Source: MWEH01 sp035409945 | Lineage (GTDB): Bacteria; Bacillota; Clostridia; Christensenellales; DTU072 | Reading direction: 5' to 3' | DNA length: 64,000 nt | Assembly (NCBI GenBank): GCA_035409945.1 | Contig: DAONQC010000003.1 | Span: 186,001-250,000 of the forward strand | Shown: one piece after another, positions 55,321 through 63,999 of the stretch | Layout: the number at the start of each line of letters is the position of its first letter | How positions within the stretch are numbered: the first letter of the stretch is position 1 | The notes under the pieces: generated by a model | Databases searched by the model: none | What the model saw: the letters and a program-made list of their open reading frames with translations, nothing else | What the model was told of the DNA's origin: nothing | Program-made: the position numbers and the translations under genes

Positions 55321-56325
55321 TTACTCTTTATAATCTCTTTTTTGCCAAGTCATGTTCTCACGAAGATATGCACCAGTTTTTTCAATTTGGTGGTTTTTCT
55401 CTTCTTCCCTTACCTTTGCAAAGTATGGTCTGCCAGTTTTGTTTTCATCGATCCAACCTTTAGCAAATTTGCCACTTTGAATCTCGCTTAACACCTTTTT
55501 CATTTCTTTTCTGGTTTCATCGGTAATTATACGATTACCAACTTTATATCCACCATATTCAGCTGTATCGCTAACACTATATCTCATAAATGAAAGACCG
55601 CCAGCAACCACTAAGTCGATTATTAACTTCATTTCGTGTAAGCATTCAAAATATGCGCTTTCTGGTTGATATCCAGCTTCAACAAGCGTGTCAAAACCAG
55701 CTTTCATAAGCTCTGCAACACCACCACATAGAACTACTTGCTCACCAAAAAGATCGGTTTCAGTTTCTTCTTTGAATGTTGTTTCCAAAATACCAGCTCT
55801 AGAACCACCAATACCTTTTGCATATGCTAAGGCTATGTCTTTAGCTTTACCAGTAAAATCTTGATAGACAGCTACTAAACAAGGAACGCCTTTGCCATCA
55901 ACAAATTCACTTCTGACTGTATGACCAGGGCCTTTTGGTGCAATCATGATTACATCAATATTTGCTGGTGGTACAATTTGCTTAAAATGAATGTTAAAGC
56001 CATGTGCAAATGCAATTGCCATACCTTCTCTTAAATATGGTTTAATGTCTTTTTCATATAGTGAGGCTTGCTTTTCATCGTTAACTAAAATCATAACTAC
56101 GTCAGCAATTTTAACTGCTTCATCGGTATTTAGAACTTTTAGTCCTCTTGCTTCAGCCTTAGCTTTAGATTTTGAACCTTCATATAGTCCAACAACCACA
56201 TTGACACCACTGTCACTTAAGTTAAGCGCATGTGCGTGTCCTTGACTGCCGTAACCGATAATGGCTACAGTCTTTCCTTTCAAATTGTTTAAATCACAAT
56301 CTTTTTCATAATAAATCTTTGCCAT
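55321..56325 (-). CDS. ilvC: Ketol-acid reductoisomerase (class I)
   Basis: 334 residues, the short class I form. Rossmann motif VAIIGYGSQGHAHALNL, FAHGFNIHF, APKGPGHTVRSEF, and the knotted C-terminal domain with FGEQVVLCGG and YECLHEMKL-type Mg ligands (here YFECLHEMKLI). Isomerises and reduces acetolactate or acetohydroxybutyrate with NAD(P)H. AAGGAGAG before ATG. Confidence 0.97.
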   Translation of the reverse strand: MAKIYYEKDCDLNNLKGKTVAIIGYGSQGHAHALNLSDSGVNVVVGLYEGSKSKAKAEARGLKVLNTDEAVKIADVVMILVNDEKQASLYEKDIKPYLREGMAIAFAHGFNIHFKQIVPPANIDVIMIAPKGPGHTVRSEFVDGKGVPCLVAVYQDFTGKAKDIALAYAKGIGGSRAGILETTFKEETETDLFGEQVVLCGGVAELMKAGFDTLVEAGYQPESAYFECLHEMKLIIDLVVAGGLSFMRYSVSDTAEYGGYKVGNRIITDETRKEMKKVLSEIQSGKFAKGWIDENKTGRPYFAKVREEEKNHQIEKTGAYLRENMTWQKRDYKE

Positions 56326-56437
56326 TTTTTCTCTCCTTATATCTTGAGGTAAACCTCTTTATTCCTTATATTGTTTTTACTTGAGATTTTACTATTTAAA
56401 AGTATATAGCAATCTCTTTGTATCCATAGCTACAAAA

Positions 56438-56968
56438 TTACACTATCAGTTTATGGTCTTCCAAACTCTCGCCACCTCTAGCAACAGCAGTTAGACCAGT
56501 CCTACAAAGTTCAACAACGCCAAATGGAATCATGTATTCTAAAAACGCATTGCATTTTGAAGAGTCTCCTGTAACTTCAAGCGTCAATGATTCTCTTGTT
56601 ATATCGACAACCTTAGCTCTAAATATTGAAGTCGCCTCCAAAATCTCCGCTCTTTTTCCTTGGGGGACTCTGACCTTTATTAACATAAGCTCTCTCATAA
56701 CTGCGTTTTTCATATTTAAAATTTCCACAGTAATGACATCGTGAAGCTTTTGGAGTTGTAATTTTATTTGTTCTTTTACATACTCATCGCCAGTTGCAAT
56801 AACTGTTATTCTGGAAATCTTAGAATCTAATGTTTCACCAACTGAAAGTGAGTCTATATTAAAACCTCTTCTTCCAAATAGTGAGGCAACTCTAGTCAAA
56901 ACTCCAGCTTCGTTTCTTACTAGTAACGACATTAAAAATCTTTCTTCGTTTTCGCCTATTTCTCTCAT
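56438..56968 (-). CDS. ilvN: Acetolactate synthase small (regulatory) subunit
   Basis: 176 residues. ACT domain MSLLVRNEAGVLTRVASLF (residues ~13-85) followed by the C-terminal IlvN domain ending in a short RGGESLEDH tail. Confers valine feedback and activates IlvB. Lies 154 bases after ilvB; the gap has a weak copy of the ilvB 3' end at about 57050-57100. TGGAGAAAG before ATG. Confidence 0.95.
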   Translation of the reverse strand: MREIGENEERFLMSLLVRNEAGVLTRVASLFGRRGFNIDSLSVGETLDSKISRITVIATGDEYVKEQIKLQLQKLHDVITVEILNMKNAVMRELMLIKVRVPQGKRAEILEATSIFRAKVVDITRESLTLEVTGDSSKCNAFLEYMIPFGVVELCRTGLTAVARGGESLEDHKLIV

Positions 56969-57122
56969 TTTTCTTTCTCCATTATTTATTACAATCTATG
57001 TTTTATTTTCTTTGTTATCAATAATTTCTTTTAGCGTACTTTGTGATACTCTTTTAATTTATACTGCTTATCAGTTCCAGTTTGACGGATTATCATTCCA
57101 TCTTTTTATCACGATTGGTGTA

Positions 57123-58784
57123 TTACCTTAGTATTATGTCATCAATTGTTCCGTTTGGTGGAATCATTGGTAACACTCTTTCATCTTCATCTATCATTAC
57201 TTCTACTAAGAAAGGACTTTTGCCAGATACGGATTTTTTAATGACTTTTTCCATATCCTCTAAATTATCTACTCTTTTAGCTGGTATGCCAAACGCATTT
57301 GCTAGTTTTACATAATTAGTCTTTCTTGCTAGTGAAGTATTAGAATACCTTTTGTCGAAAAAGATAGTTTGCCATTGTCTAACCATACCAAGTGCATTGT
57401 TATTAAGTACTATGATTGTTACTGGTAGGTTATTACTTACAACAGTCGCCATTTCATTTAAGTTCATATGGAAACCACCATCCGATGTGAAAAGCACTGT
57501 TCTTTTGCCCGTTCCAATAGTCGCACCAATTGCAGCACCTAAACCAAATCCCATAGTGCCAAGTCCACCTGATGTTAAAAACGTTCTTGGTTTTCTAAAT
57601 TTGTAATATTGAGCTACCCACATTTGATGTTGTCCTACATCGGTAACAATTGGAGTATGTGCTTTAACATTTCTATTAACAGCTTCTATTACTGCTTGAG
57701 GTGTTAGTTTGCCTTTTTCCATTTCCAATCTAGAATCGGGGCAATCTCTAATTAAACGCACTTCATTTTCCCATTCCGGCCTATTCATTTCTGGAAGCAT
57801 CTTCATAAGTTTAACTAAAACTTCTTTAACATCGCCAATTAAGGACACATATACTGGTATGTTTTTGCCTATTTCAGCAGGGTCAATGTCTATATGTATA
57901 ACCTTTTTACCATCAGCAAATTTTTTCTTATTACCAGTCGCCCTATCTGAAAATCTTGCGCCAATTGCTATGATGAGATCAGCTTCTGCTAACGCTTTCG
58001 TCGAGCAAAACTTACCGTGCATGCCTGCCATACCAAGATATCTAGGATTGTCAACACTTATGCCAGATATCCCCATCATTGAGCTTCCTATAGGGGCATC
58101 AAGTAAATTTGCAAATTTTTCAAGTTCTTTACTAGCATTCCCGGAAACAACTCCACCACCAGCATAAATAAAAGGCTTTTTACTATTTGTAATTAATTCT
58201 AGAGCTGCTTCAAATGCCTTTTGACCGTTTTTATGTCTTTTGACGGGGGTAGCTTTTTCAGCTGGCTCATAATCCGCAACTGCGGTTTGTACATCCTTTG
58301 GTATGTCTACAAGCACGGGCCCCGGTCTTCCTACTCTTGCATATCTAAAAGCTTCTCTTAGCACATCAGCAAGTTTATTTATGTCTTTTACCATGAAATT
58401 ATGCTTGGTTATGGGCATGGTCACACCACAAATGTCAACCTCTTGGAAACTATCTCTACCTATAAATGCAGTAGCAACATTCCCAGTAATTGCAACTAGT
58501 GGTGTAGAGTCTAAATATGCTGTTGCAATACCCGTTACTAAGTTTGTAGCTCCAGGTCCAGAGGTAGCAAAAACAACACCAGTTTTCCCTGTTGCTCTTG
58601 CATATCCATCAGCAGCATGAGCTGCACCCTGTTCGTGACAGGTTGTAACATGGTGAATTTTATCGCTGTACTTATATAATTCGTCATAGATATTGAGAAC
58701 AGCTCCACCTGGGTAGCCAAACACAGTATCCACATCTTTTTCAAGAAGTACTTTCATTACAATTTCTGCGCCAGTTAACTTCAT
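57123..58784 (-). CDS. ilvB: Acetolactate synthase catalytic subunit
   Basis: About 553 residues. TPP- and FAD-dependent enzyme making acetolactate or acetohydroxybutyrate. VFGYPGGAVLNIYDEL and HEQGAAHAADGYARAT mark the PYR domain (catalytic Glu in HEQ), with the PP domain TPP motif TSDGGFHMNLNEM near 430. AAGGAG is spaced correctly for ATG 58784; the in-frame ATGs at 58802 and 58790 are too close to or upstream of it. First structural gene behind the attenuator. Confidence 0.96.
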   Translation of the reverse strand: MKLTGAEIVMKVLLEKDVDTVFGYPGGAVLNIYDELYKYSDKIHHVTTCHEQGAAHAADGYARATGKTGVVFATSGPGATNLVTGIATAYLDSTPLVAITGNVATAFIGRDSFQEVDICGVTMPITKHNFMVKDINKLADVLREAFRYARVGRPGPVLVDIPKDVQTAVADYEPAEKATPVKRHKNGQKAFEAALELITNSKKPFIYAGGGVVSGNASKELEKFANLLDAPIGSSMMGISGISVDNPRYLGMAGMHGKFCSTKALAEADLIIAIGARFSDRATGNKKKFADGKKVIHIDIDPAEIGKNIPVYVSLIGDVKEVLVKLMKMLPEMNRPEWENEVRLIRDCPDSRLEMEKGKLTPQAVIEAVNRNVKAHTPIVTDVGQHQMWVAQYYKFRKPRTFLTSGGLGTMGFGLGAAIGATIGTGKRTVLFTSDGGFHMNLNEMATVVSNNLPVTIIVLNNNALGMVRQWQTIFFDKRYSNTSLARKTNYVKLANAFGIPAKRVDNLEDMEKVIKKSVSGKSPFLVEVMIDEDERVLPMIPPNGTIDDIILR

Positions 58785-58850
58785 ATGCATTTCTCCTTGC
58801 ATTTATTTTATTATTTATCGCCTTTAATACCCATAAAAACCGTTTGGATA

Positions 58851-58953
58851 TTAAAAAACCCTCTAGCTGTTTGCCGAGGGTTTCGAGTTTTTAGTATTAA
58901 TACTTCTACCTTACCTTAGGCAAACAGCAAATAGTCCTATCTAAAAGTAGGAC
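58851..58953 (-). promoter_or_regulatory. Transcription attenuator of the ilv-leu operon
   Basis: Terminator: stem ACCCTC/GAGGGT (58881-58876 with 58863-58858) followed by a run of T. Competing antiterminator: GCTGTTTGCC (58928-58919, inside the leader gene) pairs perfectly over 10 bp with GGCAAACAGC (58875-58866) in the terminator loop. An upstream 6-bp hairpin GTCCTA/TAGGAC (58953-58934) sits over the Val/Leu codons as a possible pause hairpin. A ribosome stalled at the Ile/Val/Leu codons would leave 58928-58919 free to form the antiterminator. Confidence 0.85.
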
Positions 58954-58998
58954 GACATTAATGCCTAAAATAATTATAGTTGAGCCTAATTCAAACAT
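58906..58998 (-). CDS. ilv leader peptide
   Basis: 30-codon ORF with AGGGG six bases before the ATG (58998-58996), ending TAG at 58908-58906. The peptide starts MFELGSTIIILGINVVLLLD and continues RTICCLPKVR. Fourteen of the thirty residues are Ile, Val or Leu, in runs III, VV and LLL, exactly the end products of the operon. Translation of these codons should sense charged tRNA for all three amino acids. The product itself probably has no other role. Confidence 0.85.
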   Translation of the reverse strand: MFELGSTIIILGINVVLLLDRTICCLPKVR

Positions 58999-59029
58999 TG
59001 TTTGCCCCTATAAAAGTAATAATACATAG

Positions 59030-59059
59030 AAGTTAACATATTAAAGCATTTACTGTCAA
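59030..59059 (-). promoter_or_regulatory. Promoter of the ilv-leu operon
   Basis: Minus-strand consensus TTGACA (59059-59054), 17-base spacer, weak TTAACT -10 (59036-59031), about 30 bases before the leader ATG. The rest of the 59060-59165 gap is AT-rich with no gene. Confidence 0.5.
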
Positions 59060-59165
59060 CAATTTATTATCACTTCTCTCAACTAAAGTTTAAATATTTA
59101 AATATTTATTTAATGATATAAAAATTTGTTCTAATAATAACATAGTTGGCAAAACTCATAGCCCA

Positions 59166-59972
59166 TCATTTCAGCTCAATATCTTTGGCATTGTACCAAA
59201 TAAAGCCATTTTCTTTACAGTATGTATCAATCTTCTTAGAAAGCTTTTCACTTGCGCCATACTCAAGTAAATAAACCTTTAAGCCACAGTTTTTAACCTT
59301 CGTAAGATATTCTTTAAAATATCTAGTTTCTTCAGGCGTTTGTATCCCATAACTATTATTTTCAAAATCAATAGATGTAAAAACCGTTTCCTGATTAACG
59401 CCATCAAATAAAGAAGTTTTATCCTCTTGAATTGCTCTTTTAACAAAAGTGTCACCACCATTTATAACAAGAGTTAAATTGTAACTTTTTAGTCCTTCCA
59501 AAATTATGCAAAGCGAATTAAATATTTCATCTGTTTGATAATGATAATACACATCAAAATTATCTAAAAAAAGCCCGTCAAAACCCATTAAAGCATATTC
59601 TTTACCTAACTCGTTAGTTATAAATTCTTGCCAACTAGAAGCGGCAACATCTACCCATCTTTCATCTGGCCAATCATCATAAACTCCAAGATACAGATCT
59701 TGAAATCTACTAAAATATGGTCTATATTCCTCTACCGCACCAACGTTTAAATATCCATATACCGTTTTCCCACTGGATTTTAGATTATTAATTTTTTCTA
59801 CAGAAAATTCAGTTGGCTCAATAACTACAAGATTATATGGCTCTAGTTTTTCTATTTCATCTTCATTTATCCCTAAAAACACACCATACTCTTGCGTTGT
59901 ATTTTTAGTACAACCAAGTGGTATCAAGGTAAATATAAAAACGCACACTACAACTAGTAGAAATTTTTTCAT
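59166..59972 (-). CDS. GH114-like (TM1410-type) lipoprotein
   Basis: About 268 residues. Lipoprotein signal: MKKF, a hydrophobic core and LGCTKN with the lipobox Cys, so it is anchored outside the membrane. The rest is a TIM-barrel of the GH114/TM1410 group (endo-alpha-1,4-polygalactosaminidase relatives): YGYLNVGAVEEYRPYF, WVDVAASSWQEFI, GFDGLFLDNFDVYYHY with the acidic active-site residues, and VINGGDTFVKRA. Probably acts on an amino-sugar exopolysaccharide or wall polymer. Start at 59972 because the signal peptide begins there. Confidence 0.8.
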   Translation of the reverse strand: MKKFLLVVVCVFIFTLIPLGCTKNTTQEYGVFLGINEDEIEKLEPYNLVVIEPTEFSVEKINNLKSSGKTVYGYLNVGAVEEYRPYFSRFQDLYLGVYDDWPDERWVDVAASSWQEFITNELGKEYALMGFDGLFLDNFDVYYHYQTDEIFNSLCIILEGLKSYNLTLVINGGDTFVKRAIQEDKTSLFDGVNQETVFTSIDFENNSYGIQTPEETRYFKEYLTKVKNCGLKVYLLEYGASEKLSKKIDTYCKENGFIWYNAKDIELK

Positions 59973-60039
59973 ATAAAGTCTCGCTTGTGATTTAAATTTC
60001 ACTGCATTTTTATTATACTACATTGCTCTCACTTTTTAT

Positions 60040-60180
60040 CTATACATCTCACATTCTTTTCGATCAGACTCTTTGAAATTTCATAAAAACAACTCTTTTC
60101 TAGCCTAATTAAATAGCTAATACCGAATAAATCTATCTGTATGTCCCGTATTCTTGAGGCTCAAAATCTTCGATGGTTTC
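60040..60180 (-). repeat. Two diverged copies of the 3' end of the gene at 60224
   Basis: Copy at about 60132-60180 reads IYETIEDFEPQEYGTYR plus TAG against parent FYETLKGFEPQEYGTYR plus TAG, with TAT/TAC and GGA/GGG synonymous changes. A second, older copy lies at about 60040-60106 (FYEISKSLIEK). Offsets are about 100 bases. Confidence 0.85.
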
Positions 60181-60223
60181 ATAAATTAGTAATTAAACCG
60201 TTTATTCCAAGCCAGCCTATACA

Positions 60224-61588
60224 CTATCTATATGTTCCATATTCTTGAGGCTCAAAACCTTTCAGGGTTTCATAAAATGGCAGTTCTTTTCTAGGTAAAT
60301 TAACGTGTTCATTGTCGCCAAAATACCTATTAGAAAAACCTTGCCACACGGTATCATAATCATAGGAAAAATATTCTGTTGTTTTGTTGTTAGAAAGTAC
60401 ACTTGCATTCACTTTTATAATAAACGACGCTAGTCCTTTCATCTCCCACTGTTCTTCAGTCTCAAATGTTCTAAAATATCCCGTTTGAAATATGGAAAAT
60501 CCAATCTTGAGCCCAGAATATAACAGAGAGTAGTTGCTTAGAAAACTTTTAAATATATCGGGAGTCATCGCTGTGTAAAACTGTTCTGCAAAGTATGTTG
60601 CACTATTTTCTGTGCCTTTATTTGTATCACAATCGATGTCAAACCATACGGTATAATATGGAACATCTTTTTCATTTAAATCCTTACCCGTATGTTTTGT
60701 TATCTCTACTGTTTCGCCCTTTATCGTTTCTAAATTAATTAAAAACAGTGATGCGTCTTTAGCATTTAAACCATACTCATCAAAAAAATCATCACTATAG
60801 TGGCGCACAAACTTGCTCTCTTCTTGAGCCTCTTCAGTTTTTGTAACTTCGTATTTTGTCCGGCTTTCAAAATTAGCTGTAGTACCACTTGCAGTAATAA
60901 CCGCCGAAGATGGTTCGCCATGACAAATCACGCAATATTCTGGCGTGGTAATAGCTCGTCTTGCAAAAGGAAGTGTTTTTCTAAGTAGCGGCTCCCCTAA
61001 ATCTACAATTGCATCAGAGCTTGCCGACACACCATCTGCAGGTATTTGTGTATATTCTTCCGACACTAGATATTTGGAGGACTTTATTTTTTCTTCAAAT
61101 GTTGCATTTTTATTTTGTGGCCACATTAAATTGTAATAAGAGGAACTAATATTAATTTTCCCACTTACTTCTACATCTTCCATAAATTCATTACCTATAA
61201 TTCCCGTAGCCACGCCACTGCCCAGTACATGTCTTGCATTAAATAATGCCGTATCATTAGCAAGACACCCTATTCTATAAAGTATATACGCAGCTAACTT
61301 CTTCTGATCGGGAGATGAATCTATCGACATACCAGCATTTATTTCAGTGGAATATGTATCAAACCTACTAGAAAAATTCTCAAAATATGCATTTTCCCCC
61401 ATCGTTATGGGAGCATACCCAAAACTTCCAAACCGTTCACCTAAAACAGACTCTGTTGGTTTATGCCTTATCATCTCCGTATAGTACCAAAGAGTAAAAC
61501 CTAAACCGCTGGTTAAAATAATAACCGAAATTATTATTATGGCTATTCCAACCTTACCTATTTTTTTTCTCTGCCTATTTTTAACCAT
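60224..61588 (-). CDS. Membrane-anchored extracytoplasmic protein of unknown function
   Basis: I do not recognise the family. About 454 residues: a basic N-terminus (KNRQRKK), one transmembrane helix (about 12-38), then a large soluble domain outside the membrane. A CVICH motif (60934-60920) has the CxxCH form of a haem site, but it is single and unsupported. The C-terminus ends FEPQEYGTYR. Start uncertain: 61588 puts the basic segment at the N-terminus, but no ribosome site is clear; the frame opens with TTG at 61624. Two 3'-end copies follow. Confidence 0.6.
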   Translation of the reverse strand: MVKNRQRKKIGKVGIAIIIISVIILTSGLGFTLWYYTEMIRHKPTESVLGERFGSFGYAPITMGENAYFENFSSRFDTYSTEINAGMSIDSSPDQKKLAAYILYRIGCLANDTALFNARHVLGSGVATGIIGNEFMEDVEVSGKINISSSYYNLMWPQNKNATFEEKIKSSKYLVSEEYTQIPADGVSASSDAIVDLGEPLLRKTLPFARRAITTPEYCVICHGEPSSAVITASGTTANFESRTKYEVTKTEEAQEESKFVRHYSDDFFDEYGLNAKDASLFLINLETIKGETVEITKHTGKDLNEKDVPYYTVWFDIDCDTNKGTENSATYFAEQFYTAMTPDIFKSFLSNYSLLYSGLKIGFSIFQTGYFRTFETEEQWEMKGLASFIIKVNASVLSNNKTTEYFSYDYDTVWQGFSNRYFGDNEHVNLPRKELPFYETLKGFEPQEYGTYR

Positions 61589-61924
61589 AGGTAAAGTATT
61601 GCACATTAATGCGTATTTAAACAAGTTAAATAAAACTTAAGCCTCTACTAAAGTGTATCTAAGTTAATATGTTTATGCCTATCATAATCAAGCCGTGTAA
61701 CCTTCATAAACAGAAACATCAATAAAACATCACTAGCTTGGAAATAAAATTAACCACCTTGCAACTATTATTCAACTTAAATGCAAATTCCGATCAAAAC
61801 CTTACAATTAAATGAGAATTAATTTTTATATTGTTTTATTTCAACACATAACATTCTTCCTAAACAAGTCATAAAATTTGTTGTATAATAGAAAAAGTGT
61901 TACTCAAGGGGAGGAGATTATTAG
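61589..61924. other. Divergent intergenic region with a possible promoter
   Basis: About 335 AT-rich bases. A TATAAT at about 61884-61889 with no good -35 probably serves the gene at 61925, which has a strong GGGGAGGAG ribosome site. I see no repeats, small ORF or RNA otherwise. Confidence 0.4.
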
Positions 61925-62599
61925 ATGGAAAACAAGTCATTTTTAGCAAAATTAGTAGACAACAAAAAGGTAGTCATCGGCTCTATGATTTTTGCCCTAA
62001 TTTATGCCCTAATATATGGCATAGGCTTAAGTTATGCAGTAGGCGGAAATCCAATCACACATACTATCAGTATGATAGGCAGATCAACATTACCAGGACG
62101 ATTCCCTACGCTATTTGTGTTCTTTGGAATTGTTACAAATTTATCACTCATATTAAACATCAACTACGCATATAACCGCGATGGGTTTATTAATACAAAA
62201 GCTGGGAAAGCGGGTAACATATGTGCATACATTGGTGCCCTATGTTTAACAATATGCACGCTTATACCCTCAATCGAATTTAACGAAGTTGTTGATGTTC
62301 AAACTACTTTCCAAGTAATTGGGCACTGGTCAGGCGCACTGCTTTTTGGCGTTTTCTTTGCAGTATCCATTTGCATTTATCTACTTCTTGAAAGAAAAAA
62401 ATACAAGTACTTTTTGACTACATTTATTGCATTTGTAACTTTACTTGTAGGGCTAGTTATCAGTATATTCTTTTTGCCAAATAACAAAAATGGTCTTGTT
62501 GAAATAGTGCCCATTTGCCTTGCAATGCTTATTATGATTTTTATAAATACGGATGTATATCCTAAAGTTTCTACTGAAACAAAACAAGACGATAACTAA
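61925..62599 (+). CDS. DUF998-like integral membrane protein
   Basis: 224 residues with six predicted transmembrane helices: about 18-38, 60-80, 95-115, 130-150, 158-178 and 185-207. The HTISMIGRSTLPGRF segment after the first helix resembles the HTIS..G loop of DUF998 proteins. Function unknown. Monocistronic, ended by the hairpin at 62626-62656. Confidence 0.65.
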   Translation: MENKSFLAKLVDNKKVVIGSMIFALIYALIYGIGLSYAVGGNPITHTISMIGRSTLPGRFPTLFVFFGIVTNLSLILNINYAYNRDGFINTKAGKAGNICAYIGALCLTICTLIPSIEFNEVVDVQTTFQVIGHWSGALLFGVFFAVSICIYLLLERKKYKYFLTTFIAFVTLLVGLVISIFFLPNNKNGLVEIVPICLAMLIMIFINTDVYPKVSTETKQDDN

Positions 62600-62625
62600 T
62601 TTTTTAATTTTATTCATCACACTAA

Positions 62626-62656
62626 AATGGGCTGTTAGTTTTTTTAACAGCCCATT
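62626..62656. terminator. Bidirectional terminator
   Basis: 12-bp stem AATGGGCTGTTA/TAACAGCCCATT with a short T-rich loop between two convergent genes, with T-runs on the minus strand. Eleven of the stem bases are identical to the terminator after glnN (2482-2511). Confidence 0.8.
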
Positions 62657-62684
62657 ATTTAATGACTAAACCATAAAAAGTGTA

Positions 62685-63869
62685 CTATTGCCTAAACATA
62701 ATCTTTTCATTATTAAACATTTTACCAAGCACAAACACACCAAGTACGGTATAAACTAAATTCATAACAAGTGTCATAATGAAATATCCGACATTAAAGT
62801 TTTTAGATAGAATTTGTGCTAAACATTGAACTGAATTAAATATAGGAATAAGTGTCAGTGCTAAATTGGTTGAAGATACCATCCCTAACATTGTTGGGAA
62901 TGCAGCAGCTACTACCACTAGCATAATAGGACCAGTAAAACCAGTTGCTTCTTTAACACTTTTTGCCATAGCAGAAAGCATACACATAATTATCGTTACT
63001 AGCATAACAGTAGCAATCAAAATAGCAAAAACAGCAAAATAGTCGCCTACCGAATACATACTCATTTCAAGCTCCACCCCAGCCATCATAGAAGGAAGTG
63101 AAACTATCATACCTATAAAACTAGATAGTCCACTAGCTAGCGAAGCTATACTAAGTGCAGTTGCTTTACCTAAAGCAAGCTCACTTCTTTTAATTGGCGT
63201 CACTAAAAGTGCAGCTATAGTGCCTCTTTCCTTTTCACCTGCAATAGACTCGGTTACAACACTCATTGAACCAGTTGATAAAAAGATAACTAACATACCA
63301 GGTAAAATCATACTTATTAGCATAATACCTAAATCTGTGGGTTTTGCAGTATCTTTTAAATCTATATCAAATTTATTAACATCTATCATCTTAGTTTCAA
63401 GGTCATCTAGGAACCTTGAATACATACTGTAAACTTGAGACGACTTTTCCTTACTTGAATTAAAATACAATTCAACTTTAGGAGCAATGGCACCTGGGAC
63501 AGCTGAATTATATGCCTCAACCGCGTTCCAGAAATCATCTTCGTATACAACCAGTAAATCCACATCTCCTTTTTCAATTTGCTCTAAAACATACTCTTTG
63601 TTAGTATCTCCAATGTCCACCACATTCCCTGGTAAACTTTTATGAAAAGCATCTAAACCAAGTGAAAATTCAGAACTTGCCACCGTTTCAGGCTTATTTA
63701 CCGTAATTATTGCGTAAGTTGTCTTTTTTTGTACGCTTTCAATTATTGCGCCGATTGCAGTATACATAACCATCATTATTATGCCAGGCAATACTAATGC
63801 CAAAATCATCCTAGGGTCGGTGAAGAATCTTTTTAATTCTTTTTTAATTATTGTCAGCACATTTTTCAT
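62685..63869 (-). CDS. ABC-2 type exporter permease (NatB-like)
   Basis: 394 residues. One N-terminal helix (LALVLPGIIMMVMYTAIGA), an extracytoplasmic domain of roughly 130 residues, then five helices, the ABC-2 membrane layout of NatB/YhaP-type sodium or drug exporters. The conserved VVTESIAGEKERGTIAALLVTP lies in the coupling region. Pairs with the ATPase encoded just upstream, whose end overlaps its start by 26 bases. AAGGAGG before ATG. Confidence 0.88.
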   Translation of the reverse strand: MKNVLTIIKKELKRFFTDPRMILALVLPGIIMMVMYTAIGAIIESVQKKTTYAIITVNKPETVASSEFSLGLDAFHKSLPGNVVDIGDTNKEYVLEQIEKGDVDLLVVYEDDFWNAVEAYNSAVPGAIAPKVELYFNSSKEKSSQVYSMYSRFLDDLETKMIDVNKFDIDLKDTAKPTDLGIMLISMILPGMLVIFLSTGSMSVVTESIAGEKERGTIAALLVTPIKRSELALGKATALSIASLASGLSSFIGMIVSLPSMMAGVELEMSMYSVGDYFAVFAILIATVMLVTIIMCMLSAMAKSVKEATGFTGPIMLVVVAAAFPTMLGMVSSTNLALTLIPIFNSVQCLAQILSKNFNVGYFIMTLVMNLVYTVLGVFVLGKMFNNEKIMFRQ

Positions 63870-63999
63870 CGTTCTCCACCTCCTTAGATTTTTCTATAAA
63901 AATGGTTTCTAAGTCCTTTTCTTTGATTAACTCATCCACCCTTCCTTCAACCACCATCTTGCCTTTCATTATGATGCCAACTCTATCACATACCTTTTC
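63844..63999 (-). CDS. ABC transporter ATP-binding protein, C-terminal end (partial)
   Basis: Only the last 51 codons are in the window, stop TAA at 63846-63844. The segment EKVCDRVGIIMKGKMVVEGR matches the part after the switch His in NatA/CcmA-type ATPases. It overlaps the permease start by 26 bases, so the two are translationally coupled. The start and the Walker motifs lie beyond the window edge. Confidence 0.85.
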   Translation of the reverse strand, partial: EKVCDRVGIIMKGKMVVEGRVDELIKEKDLETIFIEKSKEVENDEKCADNN

